64,000 bases of DNA, from assembly GCF_024171995.1 (NCBI RefSeq), contig NZ_JAMTCT010000009.1:62001-126000 (forward strand), given 5' to 3'. The notes under the pieces were generated by a model that did not search any database, was not told where the DNA came from, and saw only the letters and a list, made by a program, of their open reading frames with translations. How positions within the stretch are numbered: the stretch's first letter is position 1; every line of letters begins with the position of its first letter. This DNA is from Promicromonospora umidemergens. Lineage in GTDB: Bacteria > Actinomycetota > Actinomycetes > Actinomycetales > Cellulomonadaceae. The position numbers and the translations under genes were made by a program. Positions 1 to 8,891 of the stretch are shown one piece after another.

Positions 1-1343
1 TCCGCGCGACGGACGGAGAGCTCACCACCGCCAGGGACGTCACGGTGACGCTCGCGGAACGCGAGACGACCGCCGAGTTCGGGCGGCTCGCCACGATCAC
101 GACCAGCGGCGCCTCCCCGTGGGAGAACCCGCAGCGGGTCAACGCCGAGTCGACGCCGGCGAGCTCGAGCCCCGGCGCGGGCAACGGCTGGGGCACCTGG
201 GGCCAGGCACAGAACGGCACGAGCCAGGCGCAGGCCGCCTGGATCCAGTACGCGTGGAGCGCGCCGGTCCAGGTCAGCTCGACGGACATCTTCTGGTACG
301 ACGACACGGGCGGCACCAGGACCCCGCGCGCCGACACCTACGCCGTCGAGTACACGACCGACGGTGAGACGTGGAGCCCGGTCACGCTCGCGGACGGGGA
401 GTCGTACGGCGACGCGCTCGCCCGGAACGAGTACAACCACCTCGCCTTCGAGCCCGTGGAGGCGAGCGCGCTGCGGGTCAGGATCTGGGGTGTGCAGACC
501 GGCGGCGCGGGGACCGGCGTCCTGCGCTGGCGCGTCAACGGCGACACGGTCGACTCGGTGGCGAGCCCGGTGCTCCTGCGGACCACCACCGGCGTCGTCC
601 CGGAGCTGCCCGCGCAGCTCGACGTCGTCTACTCGGGCGGTACCCGCGGGACGCTGCCGTTCACCTGGCAGGAGATCACGCCGGCGATGGTCGCCGAGAC
701 CAACGTCGAGCCGTTCGTGGTCCACGGCACCAACGCCGAGTACGGGCTGCTCGCCGAGGCGCGGGTGTACGTGCGACCCGAGACGGCGCAGGACGGCATC
801 GCCATCCAGGGCGCCGAGAAGTTCGAGCGCGAGGTCCAGGTGGGCGAGCTGCCGGACCTGCCCACCCGGGTGGCCGTGTCGTACAACGACGGGTCGCGCG
901 ACAACCAGGCGATCGGCGTCGTGTGGGACTTCGACGAGTCGGTGGTCCAGGAGCCGGGCGTGCACGTCATCACCGGGCAGCTCGTCCTGCCCGACTACGT
1001 GAGCGAGGCGGGGACCACGCAGACCACGCTCACGCTCACCGTGCTGGGCGACCCCGCCGAGGGACCGGCGGTCACCGCGACCGCCGAACCCCGGTGCCTG
1101 GCCGGCAAGGTGACGCTAGCGGTCCGGGCGGTCAACGACGAGGACGGCCCGCTCGACGTCACGCTCGCCACCGCCTTCGGCACCAAGGAGGCCTCCGGCG
1201 TCGAACCCGGCGCGGCGGCCTACCAGTCGTTCGCCGCCCGCGCCGGTTCGGTCGACGCAGGGACCGCGACCGTGACGGCGGACGACGGCGCCGGCCGCAC
1301 CTCCGAGACGAGCGTCGACTACCCCGCACTCACGTGCGGCTGA
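1..1343 (+). CDS. Secreted discoidin/Ig-like carbohydrate-active protein, 3' part
   Basis: The frame is open from the first base of the window, so this is the C-terminal part of a larger gene; the first in-frame GTG (45) is probably internal. The visible part holds a discoidin-like (F5/8 type C) beta-sandwich (about 75-560: aromatic WGTWG and WIQYAW stretches), two bacterial Ig-like group-4 modules (about 585-1050, each with a PELPAQLDVVY or DLPTRVAVSY type start) and a Cys-containing C-terminal module (about 1070-1343). No catalytic domain is visible; it may lie upstream. Such architectures are typical of exported actinobacterial glycosidases. No LPXTG or membrane anchor ends the protein. 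It is followed after 14 bases by the GH127 gene, so the two are probably co-transcribed. The enzymatic role cannot be determined from the fragment. Confidence 0.75.
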   Translation, partial: RATDGELTTARDVTVTLAERETTAEFGRLATITTSGASPWENPQRVNAESTPASSSPGAGNGWGTWGQAQNGTSQAQAAWIQYAWSAPVQVSSTDIFWYDDTGGTRTPRADTYAVEYTTDGETWSPVTLADGESYGDALARNEYNHLAFEPVEASALRVRIWGVQTGGAGTGVLRWRVNGDTVDSVASPVLLRTTTGVVPELPAQLDVVYSGGTRGTLPFTWQEITPAMVAETNVEPFVVHGTNAEYGLLAEARVYVRPETAQDGIAIQGAEKFEREVQVGELPDLPTRVAVSYNDGSRDNQAIGVVWDFDESVVQEPGVHVITGQLVLPDYVSEAGTTQTTLTLTVLGDPAEGPAVTATAEPRCLAGKVTLAVRAVNDEDGPLDVTLATAFGTKEASGVEPGAAAYQSFAARAGSVDAGTATVTADDGAGRTSETSVDYPALTCG

Positions 1344-1357
1344 CGGAAGGGACCACC

Positions 1358-3607
1358 ATGCACGGTTCACCAGAGACCCCCGGCGTCTCGCGCCGGTCGC
1401 TGCTCCGGATCGGAGCAGCCGGCCTCGCCGGGGGCGCGACAGCCCTCGGCCTCGCCGGCGGGGTGGCCTCGGCCGCCCCGCCCGTGGCGGCGCAGCAGGC
1501 CGCCGCACGCCTGCCACGCCGCTACCTGCGCCTGCTGGACCGGTCCGCCGTCTCCGACCGGTGGCTCGCGACACCGTTCCCGCTCGCCGACGTCACCCTC
1601 GCGCCGAGCGTCGCCACCCGGTCCCAGGACCAGCTCCTGCACCTGCTCCGGGTCTATCCGGTGGACCGGGTCCTCGCGGTCTTCCGCCGCAACGCCGGCC
1701 TCGACACGTGGGGCGCCAACCCGCCCGGCGGCTGGGAGGGCTTCGGCCACGAGAACGAGGAGGCCTGGGGGCCGGACGACTACCCGGGCCGGGCCGACGT
1801 GCAGACCGCCAACCTGCTGCGCGGGCACTACGGCGGGCACTTCCTGTCCGCGCTCGCGCTCGCGTGGGCCTCCACCGGCGAGCAGGTGTTCAAGGACAAG
1901 GTCGACGAGGTGGTCGCCCGGCTGGGCGAGGTCCAGGCGGCGCTCGCGGCGACGGGCCGGTTCAGCCACCCCGGCTTCCTTGCCGCGTACGGGGAGTGGC
2001 AGTTCAGCCAGCTCGAGAAGTACGCGCCGTACGGTGAGATCTGGGCTCCCTACTACACGTGCCACAAGATCATGGCCGGCCTGCGGGACGCCTACCAGGT
2101 CGCCGACAGCGACCAGGCGCTGGAGATCCTGACGCCGATGGCGGACTGGGTCTCCGGCCGGCTCGACCCGCTGCCCGCCGACCAGCTGACGCGGATGTGG
2201 GGCATCTACATCGCGGGCGAGTACGGCGGCATGAACGAGGTGCTGTGCGACCTCGCGGCGATCACGGGGGAGGACCGGTACCTCGCCACCGCCCGGAAGT
2301 TCGACCTGACCCCGCTGGTCGACGCCTGCGCCGAGGGCACAGACACCCTGAACGGCAAGCACGCCAACCAGCACATCCCGCAGTTCCCCGGCTACCTCAA
2401 GGCCTACGAGCAGACGGGCGAGCAGCGCTACCTCGACGCCGTCACCGGGTTCTGGGGCATGGTCGTGCCCGGCCGCACCTACGCGCACGGCGGGCACGGG
2501 GAGGGCGAGCTGTTCGGCCCGCCCAGTACCGTCGCCGGCGACATCGGGGCCCGCAACGCCGAGACGTGCGGCACCTACAACATGCTCAAGCTGTCCCGGC
2601 TGCTGTACCTGCACACGCTCGACCCGAAGTACCTGGAGTACTACGAGCGCGGCCTGCTCAACCACATCGTCGGCTCCAAGCGGGACACGCAGTCCGACAC
2701 CAGCCCCGACGTCACGTACATGTACGGCGTGAATCCCGGCACCCGCCGCGAGTACGGCAACACCGGCACCTGCTGCGGCGGCACAGGGCTCGAGAACCAC
2801 GTCAAGTACGCCGACACCGTGTACCTCCGGTCCGCCGACGGCACCGCGCTGCACGTCAACCTCTACCTCGCCTCGACGCTGGACTGGCCGGAGCGGGGCC
2901 TGCGGGTGGTCCAGGAGACCGAGTACCCGAAGGCCGGCTCGACCCGCCTGACGTTCGAGGGCTCCGGCGAGCTCGACCTGCGCCTGCGCGTACCCGGCTG
3001 GGTGCGCAAGGGATTCACCGTCCAGGTCAACGGCGCGGTCCAGGACCTGGACGCGGTTCCGGGCACCTACGTGAGCATCGCCCGCACCTGGGCGTCCGGC
3101 GACGTGGTCGACGTCGACATGCCGTTCAGCGTCCGCGCCGTGCCGACCGTGGACGACCCTGCCGTCCAGAGCATCGAGTGGGGCCCGACGGTCCTGCTCG
3201 TGCGGGACCCGGCCACGAGCTACCTCGACATCTCCCTCTACAGCCACATGGGCCTCGACGGCACCCCTGACAGCGCATTCGAGGCCACCGGCGACGGCTA
3301 CTTCCGGCTCGGGGACCGCGTCCTTGAACCCGCGTGGTCCGGCAACCACACCACGTACCACATGTACGTGCGCCGCACGGAGCCACGCGTCGTGTTCGCG
3401 GGCCTGGACAGCGGGGTGGCGAATGCCGCCCGCCCCGACGGCACCACCCTGCTCGACGCCGTCTGGGCCGACGGCGGCTTCGCCACCCGGGGGGACTTCC
3501 TCGCCCGCGTGCAGAGCACCACCGAACAGTTCACCGACCAGGGCCTGATCAGCCGGCGCGACGCCCAGCGCGTCCTGCTGACCGCGGGCAAGGCGAGGAT
3601 GGCATGA
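1358..3607 (+). CDS. Tat-exported GH127 beta-L-arabinofuranosidase
   Basis: Predicted 749-aa glycoside hydrolase of family 127, which removes beta-L-arabinofuranose from plant hydroxyproline-rich glycoproteins or related glycans. The N-terminus has a twin-arginine signal (SRRSLLRIGAAGLAGG, residues 11-26) and an ASA cleavage region. The (alpha/alpha)6 core carries the zinc/cysteine site known from HypBA1: E402-T-C404 within AETCGTYNM and the adjacent pair C472-C473 in TGTCCGGTG, the first of which is expected to be the nucleophile. A beta-rich C-terminal half follows. ATG 1358 lies after a GGAAGGGA-type ribosome site and directly before the Tat motif. The gene overlaps the next one by ATGA. 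Family assignment is strong; the natural substrate is inferred. Confidence 0.9.
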   Translation: MHGSPETPGVSRRSLLRIGAAGLAGGATALGLAGGVASAAPPVAAQQAAARLPRRYLRLLDRSAVSDRWLATPFPLADVTLAPSVATRSQDQLLHLLRVYPVDRVLAVFRRNAGLDTWGANPPGGWEGFGHENEEAWGPDDYPGRADVQTANLLRGHYGGHFLSALALAWASTGEQVFKDKVDEVVARLGEVQAALAATGRFSHPGFLAAYGEWQFSQLEKYAPYGEIWAPYYTCHKIMAGLRDAYQVADSDQALEILTPMADWVSGRLDPLPADQLTRMWGIYIAGEYGGMNEVLCDLAAITGEDRYLATARKFDLTPLVDACAEGTDTLNGKHANQHIPQFPGYLKAYEQTGEQRYLDAVTGFWGMVVPGRTYAHGGHGEGELFGPPSTVAGDIGARNAETCGTYNMLKLSRLLYLHTLDPKYLEYYERGLLNHIVGSKRDTQSDTSPDVTYMYGVNPGTRREYGNTGTCCGGTGLENHVKYADTVYLRSADGTALHVNLYLASTLDWPERGLRVVQETEYPKAGSTRLTFEGSGELDLRLRVPGWVRKGFTVQVNGAVQDLDAVPGTYVSIARTWASGDVVDVDMPFSVRAVPTVDDPAVQSIEWGPTVLLVRDPATSYLDISLYSHMGLDGTPDSAFEATGDGYFRLGDRVLEPAWSGNHTTYHMYVRRTEPRVVFAGLDSGVANAARPDGTTLLDAVWADGGFATRGDFLARVQSTTEQFTDQGLISRRDAQRVLLTAGKARMA

Positions 3608-5547
3608 CCACACCACGCACAGCCGTCGCACGCCGCGCGACCTCCGTCCTCGGCGCGCTCGTCCTCGCCCTGACCGGCCTGAGCTCCGCGGTCGCGGTGC
3701 CGTCAGCTGCTCCGACGACGGCCGCCGGAGCCACCGCGGCGGAGCCGGCCAACGTCGCGCTCCTCGCCACGCCGAGCGCCAGCTACACCGCCTCCTGGAA
3801 CCGCGTCGCCGCCGTGAACGACGGCGCGGGCGTCAGCACCGGCGGGTCGCACGAGGACACCTGGGCGACCTGGGGCGAGGACCCGCGCCCCGCGCGCCAG
3901 TGGCTCGAGCACACGTGGGAGGTGCCTGTCCGGGTTGACCGGTCGGCCGTGCGGTTCTGGTCGGACGGGACGGAGCCCAACGGCGACAACGTGCGCGTGC
4001 CCACGTCCTGGACGATCCAGTACTGGGACCAGGACGCCGAGGCGTTCGCTGACCTGCCCGCGCCGAGCGGCTTCCCCACGGACCGCCTAGGCCTGAACGA
4101 GACCAGCTTCGAGCCCGTCACGACCACCCGGCTGCGGGCCACGTTCCAGGCGCTCGCGGGCGGCCCGGAGGAGACCTACTCGGCGATCGCGGTGTCCGAG
4201 TGGGAGGTCTGGGGTACGGGCGGCGTCGTCGAGCCGGACCCGGAGGACCCGTTCGGCCCGATCGACCACACACCGGTGCACGTCCCGACGCAGGTCGGTG
4301 TGCTGCCGGAGCTACCAGCACGGATCGACGCCGTCTACGAGGATGGCCGGGTCGTGCGGGTCGCGGTGACCTGGGCGGACGTGACGGCGGACGACGTCAC
4401 AGAGGCCGGGTCCTTCCCGGTCTCCGGCACGTCGCCCGACCTGGTGGAGCCGGTCGAGGGCACGGTGTACGTCAGGGACGGCGACCCAGGCCCCGTTGCC
4501 GCCGTCGACAACGTCGCGGTGGTCACCCTCGCAGGGACCGCGCCGCTGCTCCCGCCGACCGCCACAGCTCAGTACGAGGACGACTCGCGCGACAGCCGCA
4601 TCCCGGTCACCTGGGACGACGTCGACGCGGCCGGCTACGCGGCGGCGGGCGGCATGTTTTTCGTCGCCGGCGACGTCGAGGGCACGGACGTGCCGGCGGA
4701 GGCCGTGGTGTTCGTGCTCGAGCCGGACACGGCGGGGGACACCACCCCGCCTTCGGTCACCCTGACCGCAGAGCCGGTCGCCGCGCCGTCCGGCTGGTAC
4801 GTGCGGCCCGTCACGGTCACCGTGCGGGTGAGCGACAACCGGGACCCGGAGCCACGGGTCGAGGTGGCGGTCGACGGCGGGGAGCCGGTCCCGTACACGG
4901 GACCGTTCGCCCTGGACGGCGACGGCACGCACACCGTGCGCGTGCTGGCCACGGATGCGGCAGGCAACGTCGGCGAGGCGCAGCGGGACCTGCGGGTGGA
5001 CACCACGGCGCCCGTGACCACCGCGAGCGTCGAGAACCTCGGTTCGAGCGTCGAGATCACGCTCGAGGCCACGGACGGCGACGGTTCCGGCGTCGACCGG
5101 ATCCAGTGGGAGGGGCCGGGAACGTTCTGGGGCACCTACACCGGGCCGTTCACCCGGACGCTGACGGACACGGAACAGGTCATCGAGTTCGCGGCCACCG
5201 ACGCGGCGGGCAACCCGGAGGAGCGCAGGTCGCTGACCCTGCCCGCCGCCGGGGCCGAGCTGCCCGTGACCGCAGAGGCCTCCGCCCGCTGTGTGGCGGG
5301 CACCGTGCATGTCGCCGTCCGGGCGGTCAACGCGTCGGACGTCCCCGTCGACGTCGTCCTGACCACCGAGCACGGCTCGCGCGAGGTGACCGGCGTCGAG
5401 CCGGGCGACAGCGCGTACCAGTCGTTCGCGACCCGTGCCGCGGCGGTACCGGAGGCCACCGCGTCGGTGACCGCCACCGGCACGGTGGACGGCTCCGCCG
5501 TCACTGTCCGGCACGACCTGGCGCTCGCCGCGCTGTCCTGCGTCTGA
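3604..5547 (+). CDS. Secreted discoidin / Ig-like multidomain protein
   Basis: Predicted 647 aa with a Sec-type signal peptide (about residues 1-45). Modules in order: discoidin-like F5/8 type C domain (about 50-205), two group-4 bacterial Ig-like domains (about 226-290 and 303-375), two further Ig/chitobiase-like modules with DAAGN turns (about 380-550) and a C-terminal module (553-647) that resembles the end of the protein ending at 1343. No glycosidase active site is recognisable, so it is probably a carbohydrate-binding or scaffold protein that acts outside the cell next to the GH127 enzyme. The start ATG overlaps the GH127 stop codon, showing translational coupling. No sortase signal or C-terminal membrane helix is present. 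Confidence 0.75.
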   Translation: MTTPRTAVARRATSVLGALVLALTGLSSAVAVPSAAPTTAAGATAAEPANVALLATPSASYTASWNRVAAVNDGAGVSTGGSHEDTWATWGEDPRPARQWLEHTWEVPVRVDRSAVRFWSDGTEPNGDNVRVPTSWTIQYWDQDAEAFADLPAPSGFPTDRLGLNETSFEPVTTTRLRATFQALAGGPEETYSAIAVSEWEVWGTGGVVEPDPEDPFGPIDHTPVHVPTQVGVLPELPARIDAVYEDGRVVRVAVTWADVTADDVTEAGSFPVSGTSPDLVEPVEGTVYVRDGDPGPVAAVDNVAVVTLAGTAPLLPPTATAQYEDDSRDSRIPVTWDDVDAAGYAAAGGMFFVAGDVEGTDVPAEAVVFVLEPDTAGDTTPPSVTLTAEPVAAPSGWYVRPVTVTVRVSDNRDPEPRVEVAVDGGEPVPYTGPFALDGDGTHTVRVLATDAAGNVGEAQRDLRVDTTAPVTTASVENLGSSVEITLEATDGDGSGVDRIQWEGPGTFWGTYTGPFTRTLTDTEQVIEFAATDAAGNPEERRSLTLPAAGAELPVTAEASARCVAGTVHVAVRAVNASDVPVDVVLTTEHGSREVTGVEPGDSAYQSFATRAAAVPEATASVTATGTVDGSAVTVRHDLALAALSCV

Positions 5548-5574
5548 CCAGAAACCACGGAGAGAAGAGACACC

Positions 5575-6201
5575 ATGATGAACCGCCACACCACCCAGCG
5601 GATCGCAGCGGCAGCGGCGAGCCTGGCAGTCGCGACGGTCGGCGGCCTGGCGACCACCGCCATGGCCGCGGAGGGCGACGACACCGGCGTCGGCCTGTCC
5701 GTGACCATCGAGGACAACACCCCGGGCGCTCTGAGCATGTCGGTGGCGCCGAACGACGGCGTCGTCCTCGCAGAGGAGGGCTCCGACGCAGAGGCCCGCC
5801 AGTTCGTGGGCAGCCTGCCCACGGTCACGGTCGCCGACACCCGCGACGCCGAGGACGTGCCGGAGGGCTCGTACTGGGCGGTCGTCGGCCAGGCGAGCGA
5901 GTTCACCGCCGAGGGGCGCGAGCCGATCGGCCCCGAGTACCTCGGCTGGGCGCCGCGCCTGCTGACGCCGTCGCCGTCGGGCGACATCGCGGCGGGGGAG
6001 CCGGTGTCCAGCGTGCTCCCGGACGGCTCGGGCGGTGCCGCCGTCGGTCTTGAGGGCCAGGAGCTGCTCCTGTCCACGTGGGCGGCCGGCTCCGAGGCCG
6101 GTCCGTGGGACGTGACCGCGGACCTGACGCTGCGCACGCCCGCCGACGTGCCCCCCGGCGAGTACTCGTCGGTCCTGACCCTCTCCCTCTTCGAGGGCTG
6201 A
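5575..6201 (+). CDS. Small secreted WxL-like surface protein
   Basis: Predicted 208 aa with a cleavable signal peptide (AAAAASLAVATVGGLATTAMAA, ending near residue 31 at AMA-AEG). The mature part is acidic and beta-rich and ends in a strand of the WxL/pilin-like type (PPGEYSSVLTLSLFEG). It has one GWAPRL motif rather than a canonical WxL pair, so the WxL assignment is tentative. What supports it is the next gene, which encodes a DUF916 (WxL-interacting protein) homologue; the two families normally act as a surface pair, with the DUF916 protein binding both peptidoglycan and the WxL protein. ATG 5575 follows GGAGAGAAGAGA. It lies 27 bases after the discoidin protein, probably in the same operon. 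Confidence 0.55.
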   Translation: MMNRHTTQRIAAAAASLAVATVGGLATTAMAAEGDDTGVGLSVTIEDNTPGALSMSVAPNDGVVLAEEGSDAEARQFVGSLPTVTVADTRDAEDVPEGSYWAVVGQASEFTAEGREPIGPEYLGWAPRLLTPSPSGDIAAGEPVSSVLPDGSGGAAVGLEGQELLLSTWAAGSEAGPWDVTADLTLRTPADVPPGEYSSVLTLSLFEG

Positions 6202-6211
6202 GCCACCACCT

Positions 6212-6274
6212 CGTTGAGTGCTGGATATTTGCGCTCGATCGGTTCGAAAGACCGCAGATATTCAGCACTCAACG
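6212..6274 (+). repeat. Long hairpin between WxL-like and DUF916-like genes
   Basis: Inverted repeat with two 22-base arms (6212-6233 and 6253-6274) and a 19-base loop. All 22 positions pair as RNA, two of them as G-U. There is no U tract behind it, so it is not a textbook terminator; the ribosome site of the DUF916-like gene (GGAGGG, 6283-6288) follows nine bases later. It could set the relative amounts of the secreted and the membrane protein by partial termination or by blocking 3' exonucleases. Confidence 0.8.
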
Positions 6275-6295
6275 AAGTCCTCCGGAGGGTTTTGC

Positions 6296-7327
6296 ATGTT
6301 CGTGTTCAGCGTGGTCAGGGGTGTTGTGGGGCTCGTCGCCGCGGTACTGGTGGTGACGGCGGTGCCGGTGTCCGCCCCGGCGCAAGCGGCCGACGACGAC
6401 CGTGTCACCTGGTCGGTCGTGCCGGCGGACGCGTCGGGTCCGGACGGGCGTCGCGTCGTCGACCTGGAGCTCGAGCCCGGCGAGCGAGCGACGGAGCGCG
6501 TGGCCGTGACCAACCACTCGGCGGACGAGGTGACGTTCGCGCTGTCGGCCAACGACGGGTACCTGACCGAACGGGGCAGCTTCGACATGCGGCCGTCGGC
6601 GGTCCCGCCCACCGACGGCGGGGCGTGGATCACCGTGCCCTCCGAGGTGGTCGTCGGACCGGGGGAGACCGAGGTGGTGCCCTTCGAGGTCACGTCGCCG
6701 GCCGACGCCGTACCCGGTGACCACCCGGCGGGCGTCGCCGCCTCGGTGCTGTCGGGCGGCGAGATGCAGGTCGAGTCGCGGGTCGGGGTCCGCGTGAACC
6801 TCCGCACCCCCGGGGAGGTGGTCGCCTCGATGGACGCCAAGCTGCTCGACACGTCCTTCACCCAGGGGCGTGGCCTGCTCGAACCCGGCGAGCTCGTGGT
6901 GCGGTACGCCGTCGTCAACGACGGGGCGGTCGCGCTGCGCACCACGTCGCAGGTCCGCGCGGAGAGCACGTTCGGCGGTCCGGCCGCGGCCGCACCCACC
7001 GGTGAGACGCTCGAGGTGCTGCCCGGCGGCCGCCGCGAGGTGACCGTGACGGTGCGGGGTGTCTGGCCAGTGGGGCCGTTCGGCGTCGAGGCCGTCGTCA
7101 GCGCCGCCATGGCGGAGGGCGGCCCGGACGTGCCAGTGCCTGCCGACGTGACTCTCGCCGACACCGCGTGGGCCCTGCCGCTGCCGCACCTCCTGGTGCT
7201 GCTCGCCCTGACGCTCGTCGCGTGGGCGGTGCGCCGGGCGCTCCGCGTGCGCAGGGCCCGGCTCGACCGGCTGCTCGAGCGGGCCCGCGCGGAGGGGCGC
7301 GCGGAGGCCATGGCGCCGGCGGGCTGA
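6296..7327 (+). CDS. Membrane-anchored DUF916-like (WxL-interacting) protein
   Basis: Predicted 343 aa. It has a signal peptide (about 1-32), then an immunoglobulin-like DUF916-type region (about 35-170: VTWSVVPAD, the AVTNHSADEVTF strand, a YLTERGSF turn, WITVP and PGDHPAGVAAS) and a second beta domain (about 180-285). A C-terminal transmembrane helix (about 296-315, LPHLLVLLALTLVAWAV) is followed by an arginine-rich cytoplasmic tail. This is the known WxLIP layout: two outside domains, one anchor and a positive tail. The role inferred is to hold the small protein at 5575-6201 and perhaps the secreted glycosidase complex at the cell surface. ATG 6296 was chosen because GGAGGG lies eight bases upstream; an upstream in-frame start at 6218 falls inside the hairpin. 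Confidence 0.7.
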   Translation: MFVFSVVRGVVGLVAAVLVVTAVPVSAPAQAADDDRVTWSVVPADASGPDGRRVVDLELEPGERATERVAVTNHSADEVTFALSANDGYLTERGSFDMRPSAVPPTDGGAWITVPSEVVVGPGETEVVPFEVTSPADAVPGDHPAGVAASVLSGGEMQVESRVGVRVNLRTPGEVVASMDAKLLDTSFTQGRGLLEPGELVVRYAVVNDGAVALRTTSQVRAESTFGGPAAAAPTGETLEVLPGGRREVTVTVRGVWPVGPFGVEAVVSAAMAEGGPDVPVPADVTLADTAWALPLPHLLVLLALTLVAWAVRRALRVRRARLDRLLERARAEGRAEAMAPAG

Positions 7328-7384
7328 CGTCGGTCGGCCCACGGCGCACGGCAGCGACCTGGCAAGACACCCGGTCGTGCCGCC

Positions 7385-7412
7385 TTGCTGCCGCGATCTG
7401 CCCTGCTACTGT
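7385..7412 (+). promoter_or_regulatory. Predicted promoter of gntP-gntK
   Basis: TTGCTG (7385-7390), a 16-base spacer and TACTGT (7407-7412) make a reasonable housekeeping promoter about 45 bases before the permease start. No clear operator palindrome was seen next to it and no GntR-family regulator is encoded nearby. Confidence 0.45.
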
Positions 7413-7457
7413 CGGGACGATCATGATGGACCAAGGAATGACCGCGAGGAGACGGCG

Positions 7458-8891
7458 ATGACCGAGATAGAGCCGGTCTACGGGGCAGGCACCCTGCTTC
7501 TGATCGCAGCGGCGGCGGTCGCTGTGCTTCTGTTCCTGATCATCAAGCTCAAGCTGCACGCGTTCGTCGCGCTCGTGCTTGTCAGCCTCCTCACCGCGGT
7601 CGCCGCAGGGATCCCCGTGGCGGACATCCCCGATGCGCTGCTGAGCGGGTTCAGCGGGACGCTGGGCTCGGTGGCGCTGCTGGTGGGATTCGGCGTCATG
7701 GTCGGCAGGCTGCTGGAGACCACCGGCGGCGCGCAGGTCCTGGCCGACACGCTCATCGCCCGGTTCGGTGAGAAACACGCTCCGCTCGCCCTCGGCGTCG
7801 CCGCGCTCATCTTCGGCTTCCCGATCTTCTTCGACGCCGGCCTCGTGGTGTTCCTGCCGATCATCTTCACCGTCGCGCGACGGTTCGGTGGCGGCATCCT
7901 GCGCTACGGGCTGCCCACCGCCGGGGCGTTCGCGGTCATGCACGCCGTGGTGCCACCGCACCCCGGGCCGGTGGCTGCCGCGGACCTGATGGGCGGGAAC
8001 ATCGGCCTCACACTCCTCATGGGTGTGCCCGTCGCGGTCGGCGCCTGGTTCCTCGGCGTCCACTACGTGGCCCGCTACCTGGGCGCCCGGTACCGCGTCG
8101 ACGTCCCCGACGCCGTCTTCGGCCGGATGAACGGCGGCCGGGACCAGGACGCTGACGGGGGCACCGGAACGGGCGGCGGGACGACAGCCACCGCCACCCA
8201 GGCACCGCCCCGGTTCGGCACCGTCCTGCTCATCCTGCTCCTGCCCCTGGTGCTGATCTCGCTCAACACCGTCGTCAGCACCCTCGTCACGGCTGGCACC
8301 ATCGCGGACGACGCGGCCTGGGCGAACGCCCTGACGCTCATCGGGCAGACACCCATCGCCCTGCTCATCACCGTGCTGGTCGCGCTCGCCGCGCTGTCCC
8401 GCGGCCGGTTCTCGATGGCCCAGGCGACCAGCATCCTGGACGACTCGCTCGGCCCGATCTGCTCGATCATCCTCATCACCGGTGCCGGCGGGATGTTCGG
8501 CGGGGTGCTCCGGGCCAGCGGCATCGGCTCGGCGCTCACCGAGTCGTTGTCCGGCCTGGGCATCCCGATCCTCCTGCAGGCGTTCTTCATCGCGACGGTG
8601 CTCCGGGTCGCGCAGGGCTCCGCGACGGTCGCCCTGACGACGACGGCAGGACTGATCTCGGCACAGGTGGCGGCCGAGGGCCTCAGTGACGTGAAGATCA
8701 CGCTGCTGGTGTTCGCGGTAGCCGCGGGTGCGACCGTCCTGTCCCACGTCAACGACTCCGGGTTCTGGCTCGTGAGCAGGTTCTTCGGCATGGACGTCAA
8801 GACGACGCTCAAGACCTGGACCGTGCTGGAGACGACGCTGGGCGTCGCCATCTTCCTGATCGCCGCGCTGCTCTGGCTCGTGACCGGATGA
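7458..8891 (+). CDS. gntP: Gluconate permease, GntP family
   Basis: Predicted 477-aa integral membrane symporter that takes up D-gluconate or a related aldonate. It is hydrophobic throughout, with about a dozen membrane segments. The family signatures PIFFDAGLVVFLPI and MHAVVPPHPGPVAAADL (about residues 130-180) and the SHVNDSGFW motif near the C-terminus are present. A short Gly/Thr/Asp-rich hydrophilic loop (about residues 228-250) sits between the two halves. The start ATG 7458 follows GAGGAGA. The gene overlaps the gluconokinase gene by ATGA, so imported gluconate is phosphorylated at once to 6-phosphogluconate for the pentose phosphate pathway. Length is normal for the family. Confidence 0.92.
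   Translation: MTEIEPVYGAGTLLLIAAAAVAVLLFLIIKLKLHAFVALVLVSLLTAVAAGIPVADIPDALLSGFSGTLGSVALLVGFGVMVGRLLETTGGAQVLADTLIARFGEKHAPLALGVAALIFGFPIFFDAGLVVFLPIIFTVARRFGGGILRYGLPTAGAFAVMHAVVPPHPGPVAAADLMGGNIGLTLLMGVPVAVGAWFLGVHYVARYLGARYRVDVPDAVFGRMNGGRDQDADGGTGTGGGTTATATQAPPRFGTVLLILLLPLVLISLNTVVSTLVTAGTIADDAAWANALTLIGQTPIALLITVLVALAALSRGRFSMAQATSILDDSLGPICSIILITGAGGMFGGVLRASGIGSALTESLSGLGIPILLQAFFIATVLRVAQGSATVALTTTAGLISAQVAAEGLSDVKITLLVFAVAAGATVLSHVNDSGFWLVSRFFGMDVKTTLKTWTVLETTLGVAIFLIAALLWLVTG

Noticed and set aside
1367-3631. 754-codon open frame on the - strand opposite the GH127 gene
   Set aside because: Shadow frame produced by high GC3 in the real gene; low-complexity Ala/Gly/Arg/Val sequence with no family motif.
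6279-6288. CCTCCGGAGG palindrome before the DUF916-like gene
   Set aside because: It is the ribosome binding site with chance symmetry; no loop is possible for a hairpin.
7098-8747. 549-codon - strand frame opposite gntP
   Set aside because: Antisense shadow; composition dominated by charged repeats and it covers conserved GntP motifs on the + strand.
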